Part shown: positions 53,507 through 60,950 of the stretch, one piece after another
Layout: every line of letters begins with the position of its first letter
Position numbering within the stretch: the first letter of the stretch is position 1
Source: Azoarcus sp. CIB
GTDB lineage: Bacteria; Pseudomonadota; Gammaproteobacteria; Burkholderiales; Rhodocyclaceae
Length of the DNA stretch: 64,000 nucleotides
Reading direction: 5' to 3'
Assembly (NCBI RefSeq): GCF_001190925.1
Contig: NZ_CP011072.1
Coordinates: 2,542,001 to 2,606,000 of the forward strand
The notes under the pieces: generated by a model
The model's database searches: none
What the model saw: the letters and a program-made list of their open reading frames with translations, nothing else
What the model was told of the DNA's origin: nothing
Made by a program: the position numbers and the translations under genes

Positions 53507-54160
53507 ATGAAACACGCTTTGAAGAGTCGTACCGTCACCACGATGATTTCTGCCGGACTGCTGAGCGCCACGCTGGGCATGCCGCTCGCGGCCTTCGCAC
53601 AGGCCAACCCCTGCGCAGCGGGCACGCACACTTCGCGTGCCGCCAACCCCTGCGCCGCGAACCCGTGTGCGGCGAAGAACCCGTGCGCGGCCAAAAATCC
53701 CTGCGCAGCCAAGGCCATCCAGCGGCCCACCGGCTACAAGCCCTACAAGGGCGATCGTGCGGAGCTCGTGGCAGCTGGCAAGAAGCTCTTCTCCGATGCC
53801 AGCCTGTCGACAAACAACTCCTCATGCGCCACCTGCCACACCGGCTACGCCGCCTACAAGCAGAGCTTCGCGCAACCCTTCCCGCACAAGGTCGAGATGG
53901 CTGACGGCATGTACGGGATGAAGCAGATTCACCTCGATGAAATGGTGCAACTCTGCCTCGTCACGCCCATGGCCGGAAAACCCCTGAACTGGCAGTCCAG
54001 GGAGCTTGCGGCGCTGGTCGCCTATATGGAAGAGGAGCAGAAGGGCTTCAAGGCCAATCTCGCGAAGAACCCTTGCGCGGCAAAGAACCCGTGCGCGGCC
54101 CGGAACCCCTGCGCCGCGAAGAATCCATGCGCCGCAAAGAATCCATGCGCGGCGAAGTGA
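53507..54160 (+). CDS. NPCAAK-repeat monohaem c-type cytochrome
   Basis: A 217-aa exported protein. A signal peptide ends near AAFAQA. Then come five NPC units (NPCAAG, NPCAAN, NPCAAK x2 and variants), a cytochrome c domain with one haem site SCATCHTGY and a likely Met ligand in VTPMAGKPLNW, and a C-terminal tail of five more [12 protein letters not shown] units. A haem domain flanked by thiol repeats is unlike any family I know. GGAGGG precedes the ATG. The stop overlaps the GTG of the next gene (GTGA). The repeats link it to the 68-aa peptide at 51675; they probably share a ligand or partner. Confidence 0.8.
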   Translation: MKHALKSRTVTTMISAGLLSATLGMPLAAFAQANPCAAGTHTSRAANPCAANPCAAKNPCAAKNPCAAKAIQRPTGYKPYKGDRAELVAAGKKLFSDASLSTNNSSCATCHTGYAAYKQSFAQPFPHKVEMADGMYGMKQIHLDEMVQLCLVTPMAGKPLNWQSRELAALVAYMEEEQKGFKANLAKNPCAAKNPCAARNPCAAKNPCAAKNPCAAK

Positions 54161-54945
54161 GCACGGCCGACACCGCCGGGAACCCGACCGCCCCCTTCCC
54201 TGACGAAGGGGCGGTCGAACTTCTGACCGCCCCGGACCTTGCCGACTACCTGCCCAAACTCGAGAACCTCGACCGCGAGACCCGCCGCGCGCTGTTGCAG
54301 GCCGGACGGGAGGTGCTCGAGTGCCGCCGCGTCCTGAGCAAGGTCGGGCTCAACGTGGTCGGCGAGGTGCTGCGCGACCAGGGCGAGTTCGTCGAGATGG
54401 AGCACTATCCGCGCGACGATGTGTTCGACGCGGAGACCCACGCGCAGTACTACTACCACGCCCATCGCGGCGAGCTCGAACATGGGCATTTCCACACCTT
54501 CCTGCGCGCCGCAGGCATGCCCGACGGCGTCTGCCCCCTGCCCTTTGCGCGCGCCACCGAAGCATGGTCGGCCGGCAATGAGGCGATCAGCCATCTCATC
54601 GCGATCTCGATGGATGCTTGGGGCGAACCCATCGGGCTGTTTGCGTGCAACCGCTGGGTCACCGGCGAGACCTGGTACCCGGCCGAAGACGTGATCGGCA
54701 TGCTGGACCGCTTCGTGATCGACCACGCCTGGCCGTCGTGGCCGACCAACCGCTGGATCAGCGCGATGCTGCGCCTCTATCGTCCATGGATCGAGGGGCT
54801 GCTATGGCATCGCGATGCGGTGATTGCCGCCCACCCCAACGCACGTCCGGACGACGACGTCTTCGAGAACCGTACGCTCGAAATAACCGGCCTTCTTCCG
54901 ATTTCCGTCGATCGCCTCCTCGCAGCTCTCGCGGAATCCATCTGA
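54157..54945 (+). CDS. conserved protein of unknown function (possibly DUF6969)
   Basis: A 262-aa soluble protein starting with GTG that overlaps the preceding stop. No signal peptide or membrane helix. Notable residues include DAETHAQYYYHAHRGELEHGHFHTF (cited in parts: ETHAQYYYHAHRGE, then LEHGHFHTF), a His/Glu-rich segment that could bind metal, and WVTGETWYPAEDVIGMLDRF. From memory it resembles DUF6969, but I am unsure. Translational coupling to the NPCA cytochrome suggests a role in making, loading or modifying that protein. Confidence 0.6.
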   Translation: MSTADTAGNPTAPFPDEGAVELLTAPDLADYLPKLENLDRETRRALLQAGREVLECRRVLSKVGLNVVGEVLRDQGEFVEMEHYPRDDVFDAETHAQYYYHAHRGELEHGHFHTFLRAAGMPDGVCPLPFARATEAWSAGNEAISHLIAISMDAWGEPIGLFACNRWVTGETWYPAEDVIGMLDRFVIDHAWPSWPTNRWISAMLRLYRPWIEGLLWHRDAVIAAHPNARPDDDVFENRTLEITGLLPISVDRLLAALAESI

Positions 54946-54959
54946 AACTCCGCGCACGC

Positions 54960-54988
54960 GTAAGGTTTCGCGCCCCCGAAGCGACGAA
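54960..54988 (+). promoter_or_regulatory. ECF-type promoter motif (copy C) before the sigma factor operon
   Basis: GTAAGG (54960-54965), 16 bases, CGACGAA (54982-54988). It lies 20 bp before the start of the 37-aa peptide gene and upstream of the ECF sigma gene, consistent with autoregulation. The implied leader is very short. Confidence 0.65.
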
Positions 54989-55007
54989 TCCGGGAGGAGG
55001 CCACAAA

Positions 55008-55121
55008 ATGAACTTCAGGCATATGATCGGCAGGTGGATCAACCCTCTCCTGCAGCCCGGTTCTGGCGCGCACGGCCACGAGTTGCTCGCGAGTCTGCTG
55101 GTGATGGCTTGGAAAAAATAG
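55008..55121 (+). CDS. 37-aa small protein upstream of the sigma factor
   Basis: A short gene with a strong ribosome binding site (GGGAGGAGG, 54992-55000). The peptide has a basic N-terminal part (MNFRHMIGRWINPLL), a middle QPGSGAHGHE and a hydrophobic end LLASLLVMAWKK. It is followed after 19 bp by the sigma factor gene. It could be a leader or regulatory peptide or a membrane-associated partner of the anti-sigma factor. No family is recognised; reality as a gene rests on the ribosome binding site and position. Confidence 0.55.
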   Translation: MNFRHMIGRWINPLLQPGSGAHGHELLASLLVMAWKK

Positions 55122-55140
55122 GCGGGACGAGGAGCGAGCA

Positions 55141-55758
55141 ATGACGAACGGAAGTGCTGAAGCGACCAGGATCCTGTGGGACGACCCGTCGATCGTGGCA
55201 ATCCGGCGTGACATGCTGCGCTTTGCCCAACTGCAGCTGCGCGATGCGGGTGCCGCCGAGGACATGGTCCAGGAAGCACTGATCGCAGCCATGGACAGCG
55301 CCAAGAGCTTTGCCGGGCGGTCGGCCTTCAAGACCTGGATGTTCGGCATCCTGCGCCACAAGATCGTCGACCACCTCCGCGCCTCCTCGCGCGAAATCTG
55401 CGGCACGGATCTGGTCGCACAGGCCGATCCGCAGGCGGAGCTGAAGAATTTCGACGCGCTCTTCGACCAGCGCGGATTCTGGAACCCCGACGATCGCCCC
55501 GCCACCTGGACCGATCCCGACGCTTCCTTCTCGCAAAAGCAATTCTGGGAGATCTTCGATGCCTGCCTCGATCACCTGCCGGACCAGATTGCGCGCGTGT
55601 ACATGATGCGGGAGTTCCTCGACTTCGAGACAGCGGAAATCTGCCAGCAGCTGGGCATCACCAACGGCAACTGCTGGGTCATCCTGCACCGCGCACGCCT
55701 GGGGCTGCGCGAGTGCCTCGAAAATAACTGGTTCCAAGGGGAGGCAATCCAATGCTGA
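55141..55758 (+). CDS. ECF-type RNA polymerase sigma factor
   Basis: A 205-aa sigma-70 family protein. Region 2 is seen in FAQLQLRDAGAAEDMVQEAL and FKTWMFGILRHKIVDHLR; region 4 in CLDHLPDQIARVYMMREFL and ETAEICQQLGITNGNCWVIL. An insert of ~40 residues separates them. It has no region 1.1 or 3. GAGGAGCGAGC precedes the ATG. Its last 7 bp overlap the zinc-finger gene. The recurring GTAAGG-N16-CGACNAA motifs around it, including copy C upstream, make it the likely regulator of the whole cluster. Confidence 0.92.
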   Translation: MTNGSAEATRILWDDPSIVAIRRDMLRFAQLQLRDAGAAEDMVQEALIAAMDSAKSFAGRSAFKTWMFGILRHKIVDHLRASSREICGTDLVAQADPQAELKNFDALFDQRGFWNPDDRPATWTDPDASFSQKQFWEIFDACLDHLPDQIARVYMMREFLDFETAEICQQLGITNGNCWVILHRARLGLRECLENNWFQGEAIQC

Positions 55759-55943
55759 ACTGCAAGGAGGTCACCCGCCTCATGTCGGAAGGGTACGAAC
55801 GGAAGCTCACGCTCGGCGAGCGGCTTTCACTGAAGATGCACACGATGATGTGCATCGGCTGCACCAATTACGGCAAGCACATGGACTTTCTCCGCAAGGC
55901 GGCCAGGAGACTGCGCGAGGGAGGCGCTGGCGGCGAACGCTAA
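55752..55943 (+). CDS. zinc-finger anti-sigma factor (zf-HC2 type)
   Basis: A 63-aa soluble protein with the His/Cys zinc site of ZAS anti-sigma factors in KMHTMMCIGCTNYGKH, preceded by CKEVTRLMSEG. It lacks a membrane segment or sensor domain, so it is the minimal type that responds in the cytoplasm, for example by thiol oxidation or metal displacement. Overlap with the sigma gene by 7 bp indicates stoichiometric co-expression. It probably binds the sigma factor and releases it on stress. Confidence 0.85.
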   Translation: MLNCKEVTRLMSEGYERKLTLGERLSLKMHTMMCIGCTNYGKHMDFLRKAARRLREGGAGGER

Positions 55944-56063
55944 ACCCCGCGGCGCTCTCGCGGAGCTGCACGAGGGGATTCCCGCTGAACCCTGTCGGAC
56001 ATAGACAGCGGACGATCACACTTGGCAGCGCCGACCCGACCAGGGCGATCTGCTAGACCCTGA

Positions 56064-56339
56064 TCTCGCACGCGCGCCAGCCTGGTGCTGAGCGCCACCG
56101 GCGCCGCGCTCGCAGCCGGTCGCTGGTTTGTCCGCATTGATCTGCGTGCCGGCGTAACGATTGCCGCCGTCGCAGGCGGATTGCTGATGGGCTACGGTGC
56201 ACGCATCGGCTTCGGCTGCACCATCGGTGCTCTCCTTTCGGGGATCGCCTCCACCAGCCTGCACGGCTGGCTGTGGTTCGCGGCGGTGCTCCCCGGCATC
56301 TGGATCGGCACGAGGCGTCGTCGGGGTTTGGGCCTTTGA
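56064..56339 (+). pseudogene. C-terminal fragment of a YeeE/YedE family sulfur transporter
   Basis: The frame contains GGLLMGYGARIGFGCTIGAL, then LSGIASTSLHGWLWFAAVLP and GIWIGTRRRRG, the closing helices of YeeE/YedE (thiosulfate-type) transporters. An in-frame stop at 56061-56063 and the lack of upstream similarity show that the N-terminal part is missing (whole members are 140-400 aa). It lies between the anti-sigma gene and ECF motif D. Confidence 0.65.
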
Positions 56340-56354
56340 GGCCACGGCGAAGGT

Positions 56355-56383
56355 GTAAGGAATCGAGGATCTCCCGCGACCAA
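56355..56383 (+). promoter_or_regulatory. ECF-type promoter motif (copy D)
   Basis: TGTAAGG (GTAAGG at 56355-56360), 16 bases, CGACCAA (56377-56383), directly before the TVP38-FAD reductase fusion gene. Confidence 0.7.
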
Positions 56384-56397
56384 GTCAGGAGGGGCAA

Positions 56398-58668
56398 TTG
56401 CGCCAGCTACGCCACATGGGTCTATACAAGATGAAAACGAACCGACTTCTCCTGCTCGCTGCGATTGCCCTGACAACACTGATGTTCTTTGCCTTCGATC
56501 TCGACCGCTACCTCAGCCTCGAGTTCTTCAAGGCACAGCAGACCGCCATCGAGGTGTGGCGCGATGCGCGCCCCCTCGCCGCTGCGGCGGCTTTCTTTGT
56601 CATCTACGTCGCAGTCACCGGCCTGTCCCTGCCCGGCGCGGCGATCATGACGCTCGCCGGCGGCGCAATCTTCGGGCTGTGGGCAGGATTGCTGATCGTC
56701 TCCTTCGCCTCGACGCTGGGCGCCACCCTCGCCTTCCTCGCTTCGCGCTTCATCCTGCGCGATACGGTGCAGGCGCGCTTTGGCGAACGGCTGCGCGCGA
56801 TCAACGCGGGGATCGAGAAGGAAGGCGCCCTATACCTATTCACACTGCGCCTGGTGCCGGTGTTTCCGTTCTTCGTCATCAACCTGGTGATGGGGCTCAC
56901 GCCGATCCGCACCTGGACGTTCTATTGGGTGAGCCAGGTGGGCATGCTCGCCGGCACCGTCGTATATGTGAACGCCGGCACCCAGCTCGCACAGATCGAC
57001 TCGCTGTCGGGCATCCTCTCGCCCGCCCTGCTCGCCTCCTTCGCACTCCTCGGCGTATTCCCGCTGATCGCGAAGAAGCTCGTCGAGATGGTGAAGGCGC
57101 GGAAAATCTACGCCGGCTGGAAGAAGCCGGCCCACTTCGACCGCAATCTGGTGGTCATCGGTGCCGGCGCGGCCGGGCTGGTGAGCAGCTACATCGCCGC
57201 CGCAGTGAAGGCGAAGGTGACCCTGGTCGAAAAACACAAGCTGGGCGGCGACTGCCTGAATACCGGCTGTGTGCCGTCGAAGGCGCTGATCCGCTCGGCG
57301 AAGCTGCTGTCGCACATGCGGCGCTCGCAGGAATTCGGCATTCGCTCCGCCCGCGCGGAGTTCGACTTCGCCGACGTGATGGAACGCGTGCATTCGATCA
57401 TCAAGACCGTCGAGCCGCACGATTCGATCGAGCGCTACACCGGGCTTGGCGTCGAGGTGATCGAGGGCCGGGCGAAGATCGTCTCGCCCTGGGAAGTGGA
57501 AATCGCACGTAACGACGGCGGGCACGAGACGCTCACCACGCGCAGCATCATCATCGCGGCCGGCGCCCGCCCCCACGTGCCGCCGATTCCCGGCATCGAG
57601 GACGTCGGCTACTACACCTCGGACACGATCTGGACCCTGCGCGCCCTGCCCCGCCGCCTGCTCGTGCTCGGCGGCGGTCCGATCGGTTCCGAACTGACGC
57701 AGACCTTTGCCCGCTTCGGTGCGGCGGTGACCCTGATCGTGAAGGGCGAGCGGATCATGCCGCGCGAGGATGCGGAGGTCTCCGAGATGGTGATGGCACG
57801 CTTCCGCGCCGAAGGCATCGACCTGCGCACCGGCCACGACACCCGGCGTTTCGTCGTCGAGAATGGCGAGAAGATCCTGATTGCCGGACACAATGGGCAG
57901 GACGTCCGCATCCCCTTCGACGTGCTGCTGGTTGCCGTCGGGCGGTCCGCGCAATTGAAGGGCTACGGCCTGGAGGAACTGGGCATTCCGACCGGACGCA
58001 CGATCGAGGTCAATGAATACCTGCAGACGAGCTTTCCGAACATCTACGCCGCAGGCGATGTCGCCGGTCCGTATCAATTCACCCACACCGCCGCCCATCA
58101 GGCCTGGTATGCGTCGGTGAATGCGCTGTTCGCACCGTTCAAGAAATTCCGGGCCGACTATTCGGCGGTGCCGTGGGCGACCTTCGTCGACCCGGAAGTG
58201 GCACGCGTGGGTCTCAACGAGCAGGAAGCCCGGGCGCGCAACATCCCCTTCGAACTCACCCGCTTCGACATCGCGGATCTCGACCGCGCCATCGCCGACG
58301 GCGAGGCGCATGGCTTCGTCAAGGTGCTCACCGTGCCCGGCAAGGACAAGATCCTCGGCGTCACGATCGTCGGCGAGCACGCCGGCGACCTGATCGCCGA
58401 ATACGTGATGGCGATGCGCCACGGACTAGGGCTCAACAAGATCCTCGGCACCATCCACATCTACCCGACGCTCGCGGAAGCGAACAAGTACGCGGCCGGC
58501 GAATGGAAACGCGCCCATGCGCCGCAAAAACTGCTCGAATGGGTCGGGCGATTCCACGACTGGCGCCGTTCGGCAAGGGGCGCCGCGCGGCCCGTTTGCG
58601 ATACCGGACGTATCGCCCGAACCGAATCGACGGCCTATAAGGAAACCGGGGCTTGCGGCGACCAATGA
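56398..58668 (+). CDS. TVP38/TMEM64 membrane domain fused to a mercuric reductase-like FAD oxidoreductase
   Basis: A 756-aa protein. Residues ~15-235 are a TVP38/VTT membrane domain (YVAVTGLSLPGAAIMTLAGG; FRLVPVFPFF-like LRLVPVFPFFVINLVMGL). Residues ~245-715 are a class I disulfide oxidoreductase with FAD motif VVIGAGAAGLV, redox pair GGDCLNTGCVPSKAL, NAD(P)H motif LGGGPIGSELTQ, and catalytic HIYPTLAEA. The Cys-rich N-terminal tail of MerA is absent. The TTG at 56398 is chosen because AGGAGG lies five bases upstream; ATG codons at 56416 and 56431 are alternatives. Such fusions accompany arsenosugar clusters. Confidence 0.88.
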   Translation: MRQLRHMGLYKMKTNRLLLLAAIALTTLMFFAFDLDRYLSLEFFKAQQTAIEVWRDARPLAAAAAFFVIYVAVTGLSLPGAAIMTLAGGAIFGLWAGLLIVSFASTLGATLAFLASRFILRDTVQARFGERLRAINAGIEKEGALYLFTLRLVPVFPFFVINLVMGLTPIRTWTFYWVSQVGMLAGTVVYVNAGTQLAQIDSLSGILSPALLASFALLGVFPLIAKKLVEMVKARKIYAGWKKPAHFDRNLVVIGAGAAGLVSSYIAAAVKAKVTLVEKHKLGGDCLNTGCVPSKALIRSAKLLSHMRRSQEFGIRSARAEFDFADVMERVHSIIKTVEPHDSIERYTGLGVEVIEGRAKIVSPWEVEIARNDGGHETLTTRSIIIAAGARPHVPPIPGIEDVGYYTSDTIWTLRALPRRLLVLGGGPIGSELTQTFARFGAAVTLIVKGERIMPREDAEVSEMVMARFRAEGIDLRTGHDTRRFVVENGEKILIAGHNGQDVRIPFDVLLVAVGRSAQLKGYGLEELGIPTGRTIEVNEYLQTSFPNIYAAGDVAGPYQFTHTAAHQAWYASVNALFAPFKKFRADYSAVPWATFVDPEVARVGLNEQEARARNIPFELTRFDIADLDRAIADGEAHGFVKVLTVPGKDKILGVTIVGEHAGDLIAEYVMAMRHGLGLNKILGTIHIYPTLAEANKYAAGEWKRAHAPQKLLEWVGRFHDWRRSARGAARPVCDTGRIARTESTAYKETGACGDQ
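58637..58665 (+). promoter_or_regulatory. ECF-type promoter motif (copy F)
   Basis: TATAAGG (ATAAGG at 58637-58642), 16 bases, CGACCAA (58659-58665). It lies inside the 3' end of the TVP38-FAD gene and 37 bp before the glycosyltransferase start, so it can drive the downstream three-gene operon. Confidence 0.6.
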
Positions 58669-58702
58669 GGTAACGCCCTACCGTGAGCAAGGTGGTAAAA
58701 GC

Positions 58703-59374
58703 ATGAGAATTTCGATCGTTGTACCCGTGCTGGACGAGGCGCCAAACATTGCTGCGCTGGTTCGACAGCTTGGCCCGCTCGTGCGCGAGCGCGTCGACGT
58801 ACTGCTCGTCGACGGCGGCAGCACCGATGGCACCCCCGCCCTGGCCGAGCGCGCGGGTTTTCGGGTCATCCGCAGCGAGCGCGGGCGCGCACGCCAGATG
58901 AACGCCGGCGCGGCACTCGCCGCAGGCGACGCCCTGCTCTTCCTCCATGCGGACACGCAGCTGCCGCCCGACGCGCTGCGATGCGTCGAGGCCTGCCTGA
59001 TCGCGGGCCACGAGTGGGGCCGCTTCGACGTCCGCATCGCGGGCCGCCCCGCCATGCTGAAAGTGGTCGCCGCCCTGATGAACTGGCGCTCGCGCCTGAC
59101 CGGTATCGCCACCGGCGATCAGGCCATGTTCATGACACGCGCTGCCTACGCCGCGGTCGGCGGCTATCCCGATCAGCCGCTGATGGAAGACGTCGAGATG
59201 TCCCGCCAGCTGCGCGCGCGATCCCGCCCGGCCTGTATCGGAAGCAAGGTCACGACCTCGGGCCGGCGCTGGGAGACACGCGGCGTATGGCGCACGATCT
59301 TCCTGATGTGGCGCCTGCGCTGGGCCTACTGGCGCGGACGTCCCGCGAGCGAACTGGCGCAGGCCTACCGATGA
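58703..59374 (+). CDS. arsenosugar biosynthesis family 2 glycosyltransferase (TIGR04283)
   Basis: A 223-aa GT-A fold glycosyltransferase: MRISIVVPVLDEAPNIAALV, VDGGSTDGT, the RGRARQMNAGAALAAGDALL stretch and FLHADTQLPP, ending in MEDVEMSRQLR. This matches the rSAM/selenodomain-associated transferase 2 family found with ArsS. It probably transfers a sugar during arsenosugar assembly. AAGGTGG precedes the ATG. The stop overlaps the next start as ATGA. Confidence 0.9.
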   Translation: MRISIVVPVLDEAPNIAALVRQLGPLVRERVDVLLVDGGSTDGTPALAERAGFRVIRSERGRARQMNAGAALAAGDALLFLHADTQLPPDALRCVEACLIAGHEWGRFDVRIAGRPAMLKVVAALMNWRSRLTGIATGDQAMFMTRAAYAAVGGYPDQPLMEDVEMSRQLRARSRPACIGSKVTTSGRRWETRGVWRTIFLMWRLRWAYWRGRPASELAQAYR

Positions 59375-60099
59375 AGCCGGCACGCGTCGTCATCATTGCG
59401 AAAGCGCCGATCGCCGGATTCGCGAAGACGCGCCTGACACCCGCGCTGGGCGCCGAGGGCGCGGCACGGCTCGCACGACGAATGTTGGAACACACCGTGC
59501 GCACAGCCCTCGAGGCCCGCGTGGGGGCCGTCGAACTGTGCGTCACGCCCTCGCCAGACAACCCTATCTGGAAAACCCTGGATCTGCCCGACGGCCTCGA
59601 ATGGAGCGAGCAGGGCGACGGCGATCTCGGTGCCCGCATGGCACGAGCCACTGAGCGGACGACCGCCGCCGGCGAAGCAGCGCTATTGATCGGCACCGAT
59701 TGCCCCGGCCTCACTGCCCTTCACCTGCGCATGGCGGCCGAAGCACTCGTGGACCACGATGCGGCAATCGTTCCGACCGTCGATGGCGGATACGCCCTGC
59801 TGGCCCTGAGACGCTTTCATCCCTGCCTGTTCACCCACATGCCCTGGAGCACCGACGCCGTCGCATTCGAAACCCTGTGTCGCATCGGGCGGCTCGGCTG
59901 GAACGTGAAGTCGGCACAGCCGCTGCACGACATCGACGAACCCGAAGACCTCGCGTGGTTGCCCGCCGGATGGCACGACGATGCAGGCCCGCCCGCCGAA
60001 TCCGTCCTACCTACCCCATCGCATATTTCGGGGCCTTCCGCCGCGCATACACCCCCCGTCACCGTCCCGCGCGGCCTTAGGGATGCGACACGCGGATGA
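59371..60099 (+). CDS. arsenosugar biosynthesis glycosyltransferase (TIGR04282, DUF2064)
   Basis: A 242-aa nucleotidyl/glycosyl transferase-like protein: VVIIAKAPIAGFAKTRLTP at the N-terminus, IGTDCPGLTALHL in the middle, DGGYALLALRR and PLHDIDEPEDLAWL near the end. These are the hallmarks of DUF2064/TIGR04282 (rSAM/selenodomain-associated transferase 1). The C-terminal ~35 residues are Pro/Thr-rich and extra. It is coupled by ATGA overlaps to the genes on both sides. Confidence 0.9.
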   Translation: MKPARVVIIAKAPIAGFAKTRLTPALGAEGAARLARRMLEHTVRTALEARVGAVELCVTPSPDNPIWKTLDLPDGLEWSEQGDGDLGARMARATERTTAAGEAALLIGTDCPGLTALHLRMAAEALVDHDAAIVPTVDGGYALLALRRFHPCLFTHMPWSTDAVAFETLCRIGRLGWNVKSAQPLHDIDEPEDLAWLPAGWHDDAGPPAESVLPTPSHISGPSAAHTPPVTVPRGLRDATRG

Positions 60100-60878
60100 G
60101 GCGACTCCCGTTCGCCCTTCTCGGCGCCGCCATCCTCGCGCTCGCCCCGACGGCCTGGGGTGCTCCCTCACCCGTTTGGGTGGGTCGCTTCGGTAGCGAC
60201 TCGGATGCCCTGCCGGAACCGTGGCGCGTGGTCCGCCTCAACAACAGTGTGCCCGCGACCCGGTACCGGCTCGTGTACTGGGACGGCATCAACGCAATCG
60301 AAGCCCATGCGGACCGCAGCATGGCCCTGCTCGCGAGGCCCGTCGACGTCGACCTGAGGCGCACCCCGACCCTGTGCTGGCACTGGCGCGTCGAGGGCAT
60401 CGTGACGTCGGCCGACATGACGACCAAGCGCGGCGACGACTACGCGGCTCGCGTGTACGTCGCCTTCCGTCTGCCCCCCGATGAACTGAGTCTGGCCACC
60501 CGGGCGAAGCTCAGCCTCGCCCGCAGCCTTTACGGGTCGGACGTTCCCGACGCCGCGATCAGCTATGTCTGGGACAACCGCCACCCGGTCGGTACGCGTC
60601 GCCCCAATGCCTACACCGAGCGCACGCTGATGGTCGTCCAGCGCACCGGCGATCGGCACGTGCGCACCTGGGTCCCCGAGCGGGTAAACGTGTTGAAGGA
60701 CGCGCGAGAAGCCTTCGGGACGGACCGAGTCGAACTGGAACTGCTCGCCATCGCAGCCGACACCGACAACACCGGGGAACAGGTGCGCTCGGGTTTTGCA
60801 GACATCCACTTCGTCGGAGAGAACGAGAATTGCCGCATCGCTTCGGATCCCCGGGAAATGGGCACGCCGCCTGAATAG
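60096..60878 (+). CDS. DUF3047 domain exported protein
   Basis: A 260-aa protein with a signal peptide ending TAWGA. The DUF3047 domain covers most of the rest: LCWHWRVEGIV, GDDYAARVYVAF, ISYVWDNRHPVGT, and the C-terminal ELLAIAADTDNTGEQVRSGF. Function unknown; the fold is probably a lectin-like beta sandwich. The start overlaps the previous stop (ATGA), so it is part of the glycosyltransferase operon and may act on its product in the periplasm. Confidence 0.85.
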   Translation: MRRLPFALLGAAILALAPTAWGAPSPVWVGRFGSDSDALPEPWRVVRLNNSVPATRYRLVYWDGINAIEAHADRSMALLARPVDVDLRRTPTLCWHWRVEGIVTSADMTTKRGDDYAARVYVAFRLPPDELSLATRAKLSLARSLYGSDVPDAAISYVWDNRHPVGTRRPNAYTERTLMVVQRTGDRHVRTWVPERVNVLKDAREAFGTDRVELELLAIAADTDNTGEQVRSGFADIHFVGENENCRIASDPREMGTPPE

Positions 60879-60919
60879 AAGCTGGAAGCGCAAGAACTGC
60901 CGCACGTGAACAGAACGAA

Positions 60920-60950
60920 GTGCGGCGGCAACCGCAAGGCGCCGCCGCAC
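60920..60950. terminator. GC-rich hairpin after the DUF3047 gene
   Basis: GTGCGGCGGC (60920-60929) and GCCGCCGCAC (60941-60950) pair perfectly over 10 bp with an 11-base loop. It lies 42 bp after the stop codon. No T-run follows, so it may act as a weak or Rho-assisted terminator or as a mRNA stabiliser. Confidence 0.5.

Noticed and set aside
56836-58422. 528-codon open frame on the minus strand
   Set aside because: Antisense to the TVP38-FAD reductase, whose catalytic motifs leave no doubt about the coding strand.
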